A stretch of DNA of 7,368 bases, taken from positions 1-7,368 of the forward strand of contig CAJYOV010000017.1 of the NCBI GenBank assembly GCA_913776405.1. The letters are read 5' to 3'. Under the pieces are notes generated by a model. The model was not told where the DNA came from. It worked only from the letters and a program-made list of their open reading frames with translations, and ran no database searches. A program made the position numbers and the translations under genes. Positions 1-5,962 of the stretch are shown in pieces. Position 1 is the first letter of the stretch. The number at the start of each line of letters is the position of its first letter. Source of the DNA: Pseudobdellovibrionaceae bacterium (lineage in GTDB: Bacteria > Bdellovibrionota > Bdellovibrionia > Bdellovibrionales > JAMPXM01).

Positions 1-3
1 ACT

Positions 4-28
4 AAAAAAGCGGCGCCCAAAGCGCCGT
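4..28 (-). terminator. Candidate leftward intrinsic terminator
   Basis: A perfect 6-bp inverted repeat, CGGCGC (11-16) and GCGCCG (22-27), encloses a 5-base loop; a G-U pair (10/28) can extend it. Read on the minus strand, the stem is followed by C and then six T (complement of the A-run 4-9), the layout of a Rho-independent terminator. On the plus strand there is no T-run after the stem, so the signal points leftward. No minus-strand gene ends next to it: the nearest leftward gene stops at 839, beyond the plus-strand lipoprotein gene. It could end a long antisense read-through from that gene, or be part of a terminator whose other side is cut off by the window edge. Confidence 0.45.
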
Positions 29-33
29 AAGTC

Positions 34-46
34 AGAGAGAGAGAGA
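34..46 (+). promoter_or_regulatory. (AG)n tract in the ribosome-binding position
   Basis: A 13-base uninterrupted AG alternation ends two bases before the ATG at 49 and fills the place of the Shine-Dalgarno. There is no GGAGG core, so initiation probably relies on partial GAGAG-type pairing. This differs from the AAGGAG sites used by the transporter genes to the right. Dinucleotide tracts can change length by slippage, which would alter the spacing or strength of initiation here; that consequence is inference. No promoter can be assigned because only 48 bases precede the gene. Confidence 0.4.
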
Positions 47-48
47 CT

Positions 49-810
49 ATGCTCGCTCGATTCATCCTCTTTCAGACCTTATGTGGTGCGATCGCAATGA
101 GCTTGATTGGCTGCTCTTCGCCACCAAAGCCTGCGCAATCAACGCCAATGCGTGAAACGATTGAATCTCAGGCGGGCCTCGGCCGTGAAATTGCGAAGGA
201 TGTCTTTCGCCGCACTCCACTAGTTTTAGATAACTCGGCTCTCATTTACGTGAACCAAGTCGGTCGATACATTTCGAATGCAGTCGTTCCTTTGTTGAAA
301 TGCCAAACCGCCTCCACGAACGCCGACGAAGTTCGCGTGGCACTCGTCGAGGCTACGACACCAACAATTTATTCACTGCCAGGCGGGTGGATTATCTTGA
401 GTAAACCAGCGATCAGTGCAATCGAATCGGAAGACGCGCTTGCAGGTTTGATCGCGCGGGAGATTGCGCTTTCACTTTGCGAGACAGGCGTCGATCGGGA
501 ACTCGCCTCTCAAGGCGTCGACACTTGGATGGGTGTGATCGCGAAACTTTCATCTCTTCCACTCGCAAAGACTGAGATTCTCTTTGCTGACAAGATCGCG
601 CTGAACGCGCTCTATCGAAGCGGCTATGATGTGAACGACTATGTTCGCTATGTTGATGAAAAAGAAAACGCTGCAGGAAGACGCGCTTCGTATGGCCGAG
701 ATCGCGCCTCGGTTTTGAAGGTCATGGCTTCAAAGGCCAATGGCGCTAACCCGAATGTGCCGGCGAGAGCGAATCGATTCAGAGAATTCAAAGCTGTACT
801 TAATAAATAG
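49..810 (+). CDS. Lipoprotein with degenerate M48 metallopeptidase-like domain (probable pseudo-peptidase)
   Basis: A 253-residue protein with a lipoprotein signal peptide: Arg4, a hydrophobic stretch at about 5-20 and the lipobox L-I-G-C with the lipidated Cys at 22. Ser at +2 suggests outer-membrane sorting if the usual Lol rule applies. The body follows the periplasmic M48 layout (BepA/LoiP type): a LGREIA helix at 44-49, YVNQVGRYIS at 67-76, then SLPGGWIILSK at 109-119, matching the strand before the active-site helix. The helix that should carry HExxH reads R137-E-I-A-L141, so both zinc histidines are replaced while the Glu is kept. The later ExxAD motif appears as ILFAD at 177-181, so the third ligand is Ile, with a Glu one residue earlier. 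The fold therefore seems retained and catalysis lost; a chaperone, adaptor or scaffold role at the envelope is inference. The ATG at 49 is chosen because the next Met (17) would destroy the signal peptide. The gene converges with the minus-strand gene ending at 839. Confidence 0.8.
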   Translation: MLARFILFQTLCGAIAMSLIGCSSPPKPAQSTPMRETIESQAGLGREIAKDVFRRTPLVLDNSALIYVNQVGRYISNAVVPLLKCQTASTNADEVRVALVEATTPTIYSLPGGWIILSKPAISAIESEDALAGLIAREIALSLCETGVDRELASQGVDTWMGVIAKLSSLPLAKTEILFADKIALNALYRSGYDVNDYVRYVDEKENAAGRRASYGRDRASVLKVMASKANGANPNVPARANRFREFKAVLNK

Positions 811-838
811 TCGAAATCGAGTCTCGGATGACTCAGAC
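811..838. other. Convergent intergenic gap without a clear terminator
   Basis: These 28 bases separate the stop codons of two convergent genes. The only structure I see is a 5-bp repeat, GAGTC (819-823) and GACTC (830-834), with a 6-base loop and no T-run on either side. It is too weak to call a terminator. Transcripts from both sides may therefore overlap into the opposite gene. Confidence 0.5.
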
Positions 839-1849
839 CTATTGCTGCGGCTGAATCGCGAGTTGCAGACCACTTCGGTACATCGAGTCCATCCATGGTG
901 AGAGAACTGTTACCGCGCGGGGCGTGATGTCGATATTCAGCCGTGTATCGAGTGCGGGGTCGTAGCCGACTTGCTGAGGTGAAAAGCCCATTGAGCCAAT
1001 CAAGTTGAGGAGCTGGGATTTCTCTTCGTCAATGGACTCAACGGTTGTCGACGCTGGGTTAAGCGCGCCTGCTTCAATCTGCGAGCACATGTTTACGAAG
1101 TCAGACTGATTGGCGACCGTTGGCGCTAAGCGTGAAAGACGTGCCATCACACTTAAGTGATAGGCATGTTGAGACACGGCATCCAGCATCGGTTTATTTC
1201 GAAAAACCTCTGCGGCGGCGAACGCGACATCCGAGTAGAAGCCAGCTTGCTGAATAAATGAAAGATCTCCGGTATCTTGAGCATCGCGAAGATTGAGAGC
1301 GACATCGCTGACGGCGGGTAACTGAAGGAGTGCGCCAAGCGGTGCAAGCGCTGCTTCTGCAAACGCATTCGTTTGATTCGTCGAGATTTGGTCTTGAATA
1401 GCACGACCGAATGATCCGGTATCGACCGGCGAGGCAACTGTGGGCGCTGCCATCAAATTTTCGCAAACACGCAGACTGCGATCACCGCGTTCGATAAATC
1501 GATCGACCGCGTACTCGGCAAGCGTTGTCTGCGCTGGTTGCTCAGGTGCTGGAGTCGGTGTCGGCGCCACAGTTGTATCACGCACAGAGCGTGTTGAACC
1601 CGAAGTCTCAGGCACTACGTCGCCAGACCGAACCTGCATCTGAATCGGCGGCACTGTCGTCGTAGGTCGTTTCAGCCGTGCCGCGAAGTATCTTTTGCGG
1701 AGATCGGACGTCGAAGGCAGTGACAAGAGCGTGATGACGACGACAACGGCAAGAAGAAGCATCGAGACGGAAAACACGACCCCAAAAATTCGAAGAGCTT
1801 TTCTGACCTTGCGTTCTGGAATGGGATCCGGTCTCAAATCGTCGGACAT
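839..1849 (-). CDS. Uncharacterised single-pass membrane protein with Pro/Thr-rich linker
   Basis: A 336-residue protein that I do not recognise. With the chosen start it has a charged N-terminus (about 1-20, rich in Arg, Lys and Asp), one strong transmembrane segment at about 21-44, a basic stretch at 51-61, a low-complexity linker rich in Thr, Pro and Val at about 62-110, and then an Ala/Leu-rich, probably helical domain to the end with two cysteines (129 and 255). This fits an inner-membrane anchor with a periplasmic domain. Start choice: the frame stays open to an ATG at 1912, but that reading runs through the terminator hairpin (its T-run would encode Phe-Phe) and lacks a Shine-Dalgarno. 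The ATG at 1849 has GGAGG eight bases upstream (1862-1858) and is strongly preferred. The gene lies downstream of the peptide-importer operon but behind a terminator, so it is probably expressed separately or by read-through. No function is assigned. Confidence 0.8.
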   Translation of the reverse strand: MSDDLRPDPIPERKVRKALRIFGVVFSVSMLLLAVVVVITLLSLPSTSDLRKRYFAARLKRPTTTVPPIQMQVRSGDVVPETSGSTRSVRDTTVAPTPTPAPEQPAQTTLAEYAVDRFIERGDRSLRVCENLMAAPTVASPVDTGSFGRAIQDQISTNQTNAFAEAALAPLGALLQLPAVSDVALNLRDAQDTGDLSFIQQAGFYSDVAFAAAEVFRNKPMLDAVSQHAYHLSVMARLSRLAPTVANQSDFVNMCSQIEAGALNPASTTVESIDEEKSQLLNLIGSMGFSPQQVGYDPALDTRLNIDITPRAVTVLSPWMDSMYRSGLQLAIQPQQ

Positions 1850-1885
1850 AAAAAAGCCCTCCGAGTCCATTTTAGGAAGGAGGGC
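1850..1885 (-). terminator. Intrinsic terminator of the peptide-importer operon
   Basis: On the minus strand GCCCTCC (1885-1879) pairs perfectly with GGAGGGC (1862-1856), giving a 7-bp GC-rich stem. A further 3-bp helix (1877-1875 with 1868-1866) closes an ATTTTA-type loop. Six T follow at once (1855-1850). This is a good Rho-independent terminator for the operon whose last gene stops at 1969. The ATG of the next minus-strand gene (1849) directly abuts the T-run, and the 3' arm contains that gene's GGAGG. Confidence 0.85.
1857..1862 (-). promoter_or_regulatory. Shine-Dalgarno inside the 3' arm of the terminator
   Basis: GGAGGG on the minus strand, with GGAGG eight bases before the ATG at 1849, is the best ribosome site for the membrane-protein gene and decides its start. 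Because the same bases form the 3' arm of the terminator stem, a read-through transcript would have this site paired, while a transcript starting inside or after the hairpin would have it free. A TAAAAT box in the loop (minus strand, 1874-1869) resembles a -10 element, but no convincing -35 precedes it. Confidence 0.65.
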
Positions 1886-1900
1886 CGATTGGTCGCTTGA

Positions 1901-1923
1901 GCCTTTCGCCATTAAAAGGCGAA
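1901..1923 (-). other. Small alternative inverted repeats in the spacer
   Basis: Two overlapping 6-bp perfect inverted repeats share this stretch: TTCGCC (1905-1910) with GGCGAA (1918-1923), and GCCTTT (1901-1906) with AAAGGC (1915-1920). They cannot form together. Neither has a T-run after it on the minus strand, so they are not terminators. They may stabilise the 3' end of the operon transcript or be incidental. Confidence 0.35.
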
Positions 1924-1940
1924 GATTTGGGCAAAATTAA

Positions 1941-1980
1941 GCGCGAAGCTAATGAACTATTCGCGCGTCTAAGCGCGAAT
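1941..1980 (-). other. Three-arm alternative hairpins at the oppF stop codon
   Basis: ATTCGCGC (1959-1966) and GCGCGAAT (1973-1980) form a perfect 8-bp stem with a 6-base loop that contains the oppF stop codon TAG (1971-1969). A third arm, GCGCGAA (1941-1947), can pair with the same central arm (1960-1966) over 7 bp with a 12-base loop. The two stems are mutually exclusive. In the minus-strand transcript the second stem is followed by TTAATTTT, a weak U-rich tail. The layout resembles an attenuator switch, but a function in mRNA 3'-end protection or none at all is equally possible. Confidence 0.5.
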
Positions 1981-3006
1981 ACATGCCGTTCGGTGAGCTG
2001 GGCGTGTCTCGCGAAGCGAAGGGCATGTTGTCTTGCACTCTTCGATCATGTCCGGGCAGCGTGGGTGGAAGTGGCACCCAGACGGCGGATTGATCGGCGA
2101 CGGCACGTCACCCGTGAGGATGATACGCTGATCGCGCTTACGAGGATCCGGAACCGGAATCGCCGACATCAAGGCACGCGTGTAAGGGTGCGACGGGTGG
2201 CGATAGAGTTCTTCCGCTTCAGCGATCTCGACGACTTTACCCAGGTACATCACCGCAACACGGTTCGAGATATGCTCGACGACTTTGAGATCGTGCGCGA
2301 TGAAGAGGTACGTCAGACCCAAACGTTGTTGGAGGTCCATCAAGAGGTTGATGACCTGAGCTTGAATCGAAACGTCGAGAGCTGAAACGGGCTCATCACA
2401 AACGATGAAGCTTGGATCAACCGCGAGGGCGCGCGCGATCCCGATACGCTGACGTTGGCCGCCCGAGAATTCGTGTGGGTAGCGATTGATATGCTCTGGG
2501 CGAAGACCTACAAGCTCAATCAATTGCTTCGTGCGATCGAGTCGATCTTTTTTCGAATCGAAGAGATTGTGAATCTCAAGAGGCTCCGAAATGATCGAAC
2601 CGACAGTCATGCGTGGGTTCAAAGACGCATACGGGTCTTGGAAGATGATCTGCATCTTGCGGCGGAGAGCGCGAAGCTCTTCACCTTTTTTGTGTGTGAC
2701 GTCGTCGCCGTCGATCACGATTTTGCCTGAAGTCGGCTCAATCAAACGGATAATGCAGCGACCGAGAGTCGACTTACCGCAACCCGATTCGCCGACAAGA
2801 CCGAGAGTCTCACCTTTTTTGATATCGAGCGAAACGCCTTGAACCGCGTTTACGTTCGCAACCGTGCGCGAAAGAAGACCGCCCTTAATCGGGAACTGTT
2901 TCGTGAGATCCGTAATCTGGATGAACGAATCTGTCTTTGCCGGTTGTGGCTCGAACTTGCTTTCGCCAGTCGCAGTTTTTGTCGTCGTCGTTGTCATTTG
3001 ATCCAT
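1969..3006 (-). CDS. oppF: Peptide ABC importer ATP-binding subunit, OppF/DppF type
   Basis: A 345-residue cytoplasmic ATPase that hydrolyses ATP to drive peptide import together with the OppD-type subunit. Motifs in order: Walker [10 protein letters not shown] (72-80), Q-loop Gln123 in IFQDP, signature SGGQRQR (181-187), Walker B ending CDEP (Asp204, Glu205), D-loop SALD (208-211) and switch His238 in IAHDL. The C-terminal oligopeptide-transporter extension carries Cys311, Cys317, Cys324 and Cys342 (spacing x5, x6, x17), the pattern linked to an iron-sulfur site in this family. The Gln-rich signature and Ser-Ala-Leu-Asp D-loop favour F type over D type. The length is normal (about 330-345). 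The N-terminus has a Thr-rich run after Met4. The start at 3006 is supported by AAGGAG (3018-3013) six bases upstream, and this site overlaps the TAA of the preceding gene. It is the last gene of the operon. Opp versus Dpp substrate range cannot be told from sequence. Confidence 0.95.
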   Translation of the reverse strand: MDQMTTTTTKTATGESKFEPQPAKTDSFIQITDLTKQFPIKGGLLSRTVANVNAVQGVSLDIKKGETLGLVGESGCGKSTLGRCIIRLIEPTSGKIVIDGDDVTHKKGEELRALRRKMQIIFQDPYASLNPRMTVGSIISEPLEIHNLFDSKKDRLDRTKQLIELVGLRPEHINRYPHEFSGGQRQRIGIARALAVDPSFIVCDEPVSALDVSIQAQVINLLMDLQQRLGLTYLFIAHDLKVVEHISNRVAVMYLGKVVEIAEAEELYRHPSHPYTRALMSAIPVPDPRKRDQRIILTGDVPSPINPPSGCHFHPRCPDMIEECKTTCPSLRETRPAHRTACIRA

Positions 3007-3020
3007 TTATCGCTCCTTAC
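3007..3020 (-). promoter_or_regulatory. Fused stop codon and Shine-Dalgarno, oppD to oppF
   Basis: On the minus strand TAAGGAG (3019-3013) contains the oppD stop (TAA, 3019-3017) and the oppF ribosome site (AAGGAG), six bases before the oppF ATG. A terminating ribosome would sit on the next initiation site, so coupled translation is likely. The same seven bases occur at the oppB to oppC junction (5001-4995). Confidence 0.75.
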
Positions 3021-4051
3021 GTCGTCGCTGCGACAGCATCAGCTGGCGTCATGTCGACTGTTGGAGGGTGAATACATGCGGCCTTGTGAATGCCGCCGAA
3101 GTCGATGAGCTCTGGTTGTTTTGCGCGGCAATCGTCTTGAACGGCTGGGCAGCGGTCACTGAAGCGGCAACCTTTTGGCAGGTTGAACATGCTCGGTACC
3201 AAACCTTTAATCGTTTCAAGACGCTCTTTGCGGTGCCCCGTCTCAAAGTGCGGGATCGAGTTCAGGAGGCCCTTCGTGTACTGGTGGCGCGGGCGGTAGA
3301 AGATGTCTTCGACCGTGCCGTACTCAATCACCTTGCCTGCGTACATGACGCAAACATGGTCGCACGTTTCAGCAACGACGCCGAGGTCGTGCGTGATGAG
3401 GATCATCGATGCACCCATCTCGCGCTGAAGTTTGCGAACGAGATCGAGAACCTGAGCTTGGATTGTTACGTCGAGAGCCGTCGTCGGTTCATCGGCGATT
3501 AAGAGTTCTGGGTTACAGCTGAGAGCCATCGCGATCATCACGCGCTGGCGCATACCGCCTGAGAGCTGGTGCGGGTATTCATCGACACGTTTCGCCGGTT
3601 CTGGAATGCCGACGAGGCGAAGCATTTCGATCGTTTTCTCGCGGATCTGAACTTTGGAGAGACCTTTTTGGTGAAGCTCGATCGCTTCAGCAATTTGGTT
3701 GCCGATCGTGAAGACCGGGTTCAGTGACGTCATCGGTTCTTGGAAGATCATCGCGATGTCGTTACCGCGGATTTTGCGCATCTGATCTTCAGAGACTTTC
3801 GTCAGATCGACGCCGCCTTTTGAGTTCGAGCCGTAGAACTTGATCTCGCCGCCGACGATGCGGCCAGGAGGGTTCGGGATCAAGCGCATGATCGAGAGCG
3901 ACGTGACTGACTTACCGCAGCCCGATTCGCCGACGATACCGAGGGTTTTACCCTTTTCAACCGTGAAGCTGACATCGTCGACCGCGAGGAATTCGCCGTC
4001 GTCGGTTTTGAAACCTGTCTTTAAGTTCTTAACTTCGAGAAGAGTGCTCAC
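3017..4051 (-). CDS. oppD: Peptide ABC importer ATP-binding subunit, OppD/DppD type (GTG start)
   Basis: A 344-residue cytoplasmic ATPase, partner of the OppF-type subunit. Motifs in order: Walker [11 protein letters not shown] (41-50), Q-loop Gln104 in IFQEP, signature LSGGMRQR (163-170), Walker B LLIADEP (183-189), D-loop TALD (191-194) and switch His221 in ITHDL. The Met-containing signature is typical of OppD/DppD. The C-terminal extension has Cys295, Cys301, Cys308 and Cys326 with the same x5, x6, x17 spacing as in its neighbour, then a short variable tail. The family's usual length is about 325-340. The start is GTG at 4051, supported by AAGGA (4066-4062) about ten bases upstream; that site overlaps the TAA of the permease gene. 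The gap to the upstream gene is 13 bases and to the downstream gene 10. The DNA around Walker A is very similar to the matching part of oppF, consistent with ancient duplication under shared constraint. Confidence 0.95.
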   Translation of the reverse strand: MSTLLEVKNLKTGFKTDDGEFLAVDDVSFTVEKGKTLGIVGESGCGKSVTSLSIMRLIPNPPGRIVGGEIKFYGSNSKGGVDLTKVSEDQMRKIRGNDIAMIFQEPMTSLNPVFTIGNQIAEAIELHQKGLSKVQIREKTIEMLRLVGIPEPAKRVDEYPHQLSGGMRQRVMIAMALSCNPELLIADEPTTALDVTIQAQVLDLVRKLQREMGASMILITHDLGVVAETCDHVCVMYAGKVIEYGTVEDIFYRPRHQYTKGLLNSIPHFETGHRKERLETIKGLVPSMFNLPKGCRFSDRCPAVQDDCRAKQPELIDFGGIHKAACIHPPTVDMTPADAVAATT

Positions 4052-4067
4052 AGTGTTTAAGTCCTTA
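4052..4067 (-). promoter_or_regulatory. Fused stop codon and Shine-Dalgarno, oppC to oppD
   Basis: On the minus strand TAAGGA (4067-4062) merges the oppC stop with the ribosome site that decides the GTG start of oppD at 4051. The spacing is about ten bases, longer than at the two sister junctions, and the start codon is GTG, so initiation here may be somewhat weaker. Confidence 0.7.
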
Positions 4068-4988
4068 TTTATTCTTGAGCTTCGGATCGAGGGATTCGCG
4101 AAGAGCGTCGTTAAAGAGGTTGAACGACAGGATCAGCCCGAACATGAAGATCGTTGCAGCCATGAGGTTACCCCAGAACGGGCGAGCAAGTTCGAGTTTC
4201 GCATCGTCGATCATGATGCCCCAAGATGGCGTCGAAACATCGACACCTACGCCTAGGTAACTCAAGATGACTTCGAGCTTAATCGCCGAAACGAAGCCAA
4301 GGCCGAATTGAACAAACGCGATGTGAGTTACGTTCGGCATGATGTGACGGAAGATCTTGCGCGCATCGCTTGCACCCATGACGTTCGCAGCAGCAACGTA
4401 ATCGCGATCTTTGTGCTTCAAGAACTCACCGCGGATTAGACGTGCGAGCGTCACCCAGCTTGTTACGCCGAGGGCGATGTAGACGTTGATCAAACCGCGA
4501 CCTAACACGAACGTCAGTGACGGGATCAAAAGGATGTAAGGGATCGAATCGATTGTCGTGTAAAGCCAAACGACAGCTGAATCGACTTTGCCGCCGTAGA
4601 AACCAGCGATCGCACCGAGTGTGAGGCCGATCACGAGCGAGATGCCCGAGGCAACAAGGCCGACTGAAAGCGCTGTCGCTGTGCCGTGAACGGCGCGAGC
4701 AAGAACGTCTCGACCTAAGACGTCAGTGCCGAAGGGGTGAGACCATGAATACGGAAGGTATTGATCAGCCGGAGTGCCGAGCGCCACGTTCGGGTACAGA
4801 AGACCTGTCGCTGCGCCAAGAGCGATCAAGACGTAAACGCAGATCACAAAGAAGCTGACGACAGCCACTTTGTTTTTCTTCAGGCGGCGGTAGGCGTCCC
4901 ACCAGAGGGAGTTCCGCATCGGTTTCGATTTGTTTTCAACTGCGCCAGAAGCAGCGAAGGTCTGTGGCTGTGTAGCTTGTGCGGCCAT
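4065..4988 (-). CDS. oppC: Peptide ABC importer permease, OppC/DppC type
   Basis: A 307-residue inner-membrane permease that forms half of the translocation channel. A soluble N-terminus of about 40 residues precedes the first membrane segment (about 41-62), as is usual for OppC/DppC. The family motif [15 protein letters not shown] lies at 84-98. Further hydrophobic segments lie at about 105-131, 138-163, 167-183, 222-245 and 273-293, giving six in all. The cytoplasmic coupling (EAA) loop is at about 196-219, with AAANVMG and HIMPN, and contacts the ATPases. The C-terminus ends in [13 protein letters not shown], typical of the family. The start at 4988 has AAGGAG (5000-4995) six bases upstream, which includes the TAA of oppB. 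The length is normal (about 300). It is the third gene of the operon. Confidence 0.95.
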   Translation of the reverse strand: MAAQATQPQTFAASGAVENKSKPMRNSLWWDAYRRLKKNKVAVVSFFVICVYVLIALGAATGLLYPNVALGTPADQYLPYSWSHPFGTDVLGRDVLARAVHGTATALSVGLVASGISLVIGLTLGAIAGFYGGKVDSAVVWLYTTIDSIPYILLIPSLTFVLGRGLINVYIALGVTSWVTLARLIRGEFLKHKDRDYVAAANVMGASDARKIFRHIMPNVTHIAFVQFGLGFVSAIKLEVILSYLGVGVDVSTPSWGIMIDDAKLELARPFWGNLMAATIFMFGLILSFNLFNDALRESLDPKLKNK

Positions 4989-5001
4989 CGTTTGCTCCTT
5001 A
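4989..5001 (-). promoter_or_regulatory. Fused stop codon and Shine-Dalgarno, oppB to oppC
   Basis: On the minus strand TAAGGAG (5001-4995) holds the oppB TAA (5001-4999) and the AAGGAG site for the oppC ATG at 4988, with a 6-base spacer. The layout is identical to the oppD to oppF junction and points to coupled, near-equal synthesis of the two permeases. Confidence 0.75.
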
Positions 5002-5934
5002 GCTCAGTTTAATTCGTGGATCGACGACGCTGTAGAGAACGTCAGAGATCAAGTTAAAGACCATGTACGCGATCGACATCATGACCGTCGTCGCTTTAAT
5101 GACCGGGAAGTCTGATTCATTTAGCGCTTTGAAAACGAGACCACCGATACCCGGGATACCAAAGAAGTTTTCGATCAGAACCGAACCCGTAATGAGGAAC
5201 GGGATTTCAATAACCACCATCGTGATGATCGGGATCATCGCATTTTTGAGGATATGGCGAAGGAAAACACCTTGGCTCGAAACGCCTTTTGCGCGTGCCG
5301 TGCGAACGTAGTCTTGGAAGGCTTCATCCATGATGACAGAGCGGTAGAAAAGAATCGTCGGGCCTAAAGAGAGAACGAAGAGGATGATCCATGGGAGGAT
5401 CAAGTACTGCCAACGATCCGTCCAGCTTGGGTCCCAGCCGGAGATGGGGAAGAGGCCCGCTTGGAAGGCGAGCCAGTTCGGAAGAACGACGACATAGACG
5501 ACCGAGCTGATACTCATGAGGCCCAAGCACGTAATGACAATGCCTTTATCGAAGATGGTCCCTCTATAGTAAGCGGCGATAAGCGCTAAGCCCACACAGA
5601 AGATAATCGAGGCTACGAACGGCACGACGGTCACACAGAGTGTAGGGCCGAAGCCGTCCGCGACCATCGTGCTGACTTTTTGTTTCGTAGACCAGCTGCG
5701 ACCGTAATCGAACGTCGCGATTTGTTTCACGTAGTTGATGTATTGAATCGGCAGCGGCTTATCGAGGCCGAGTTCCGCGCGAACAACTTCAACTTGCTCT
5801 TTCGTTGCGTGCTTGCCGGCAAAACGAGTTGCCGGGTCGCCCATCAACATATTGAAGAGGATGAACGTGATAACGGTGATCCCGAACAGAATCGGGATCA
5901 CGTAAAGGATGCGGCGAACGATGTAAGCAGCCAC
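4999..5934 (-). CDS. oppB: Peptide ABC importer permease, OppB/DppB type (GTG start)
   Basis: A 311-residue inner-membrane permease, the other half of the channel. It opens with the typical YIVRRIL segment and a first membrane helix at about 9-31, followed by a periplasmic loop containing LGLDKPLPIQY (55-65) and FDYGRSW. Further hydrophobic segments lie at about 98-122, 130-158, 176-198, 232-253 and 281-301. The EAA coupling loop is at 208-235 (DYVRTARAKG to the MIP motif). The family motif ENFFGIPGIGGL is at 255-266, and the protein ends with the characteristic SDVLYSVVDPRIKL. The start is GTG at 5934, with AAGGAG (5946-5941) six bases upstream. It lies 28 bases downstream of the binding-protein gene, the widest gap in the operon. 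Codons 12-20 contain a perfect 10-bp hairpin. The length is normal (about 305-340). Confidence 0.95.
   Translation of the reverse strand: MAAYIVRRILYVIPILFGITVITFILFNMLMGDPATRFAGKHATKEQVEVVRAELGLDKPLPIQYINYVKQIATFDYGRSWSTKQKVSTMVADGFGPTLCVTVVPFVASIIFCVGLALIAAYYRGTIFDKGIVITCLGLMSISSVVYVVVLPNWLAFQAGLFPISGWDPSWTDRWQYLILPWIILFVLSLGPTILFYRSVIMDEAFQDYVRTARAKGVSSQGVFLRHILKNAMIPIITMVVIEIPFLITGSVLIENFFGIPGIGGLVFKALNESDFPVIKATTVMMSIAYMVFNLISDVLYSVVDPRIKLS
5876..5901 (-). other. Perfect 10-bp hairpin in the 5' end of oppB
   Basis: GTGATCCCGA (5876-5885) and TCGGGATCAC (5892-5901) are exact reverse complements around a 6-base loop. In the transcript the stem begins 33 bases after the first base of the GTG start codon, covering codons 12-20 (V-I-P-I-L-F-G-I-T). 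It lies between the binding-protein gene and the rest of the operon, where a stable stem could shield the upstream message from 3' decay or slow entry into the permease gene. The structure is seen; the role is inferred. Confidence 0.5.
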
Positions 5935-5962
5935 AGGCTACTCCTTTTTTAACGAACAGTTC

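Noticed and set aside
819..834. Hairpin between the convergent genes as a shared terminator
   Set aside because: The stem has only 5 bp, mixed composition and no T-run on either strand.
1850..1912. Longer N-terminus (ATG at 1912 or 1870) for the membrane-protein gene
   Set aside because: It would translate through the terminator hairpin and T-run and lacks a Shine-Dalgarno. The ATG at 1849 has a strong site at the right distance.
1869..1940. Promoter for the membrane-protein gene (TAAAAT at 1874-1869, TTTAAT near 1915 on the minus strand)
   Set aside because: Each box resembles a -10 element, but neither has a credible -35 at a suitable distance. Kept only as a remark under the Shine-Dalgarno entry.
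1897..2385. Plus-strand open frame of 162 codons opposite oppF
   Set aside because: It is a shadow of the ATPase gene, very rich in Arg and Asp, with no ribosome site or recognisable domain. The other antisense frames over the operon were rejected for the same reason.
5224..5239. Inverted repeat GATGATC/GATCATC inside oppB
   Set aside because: The loop is only two bases, too tight for a full stem, and it falls in ordinary permease coding sequence.
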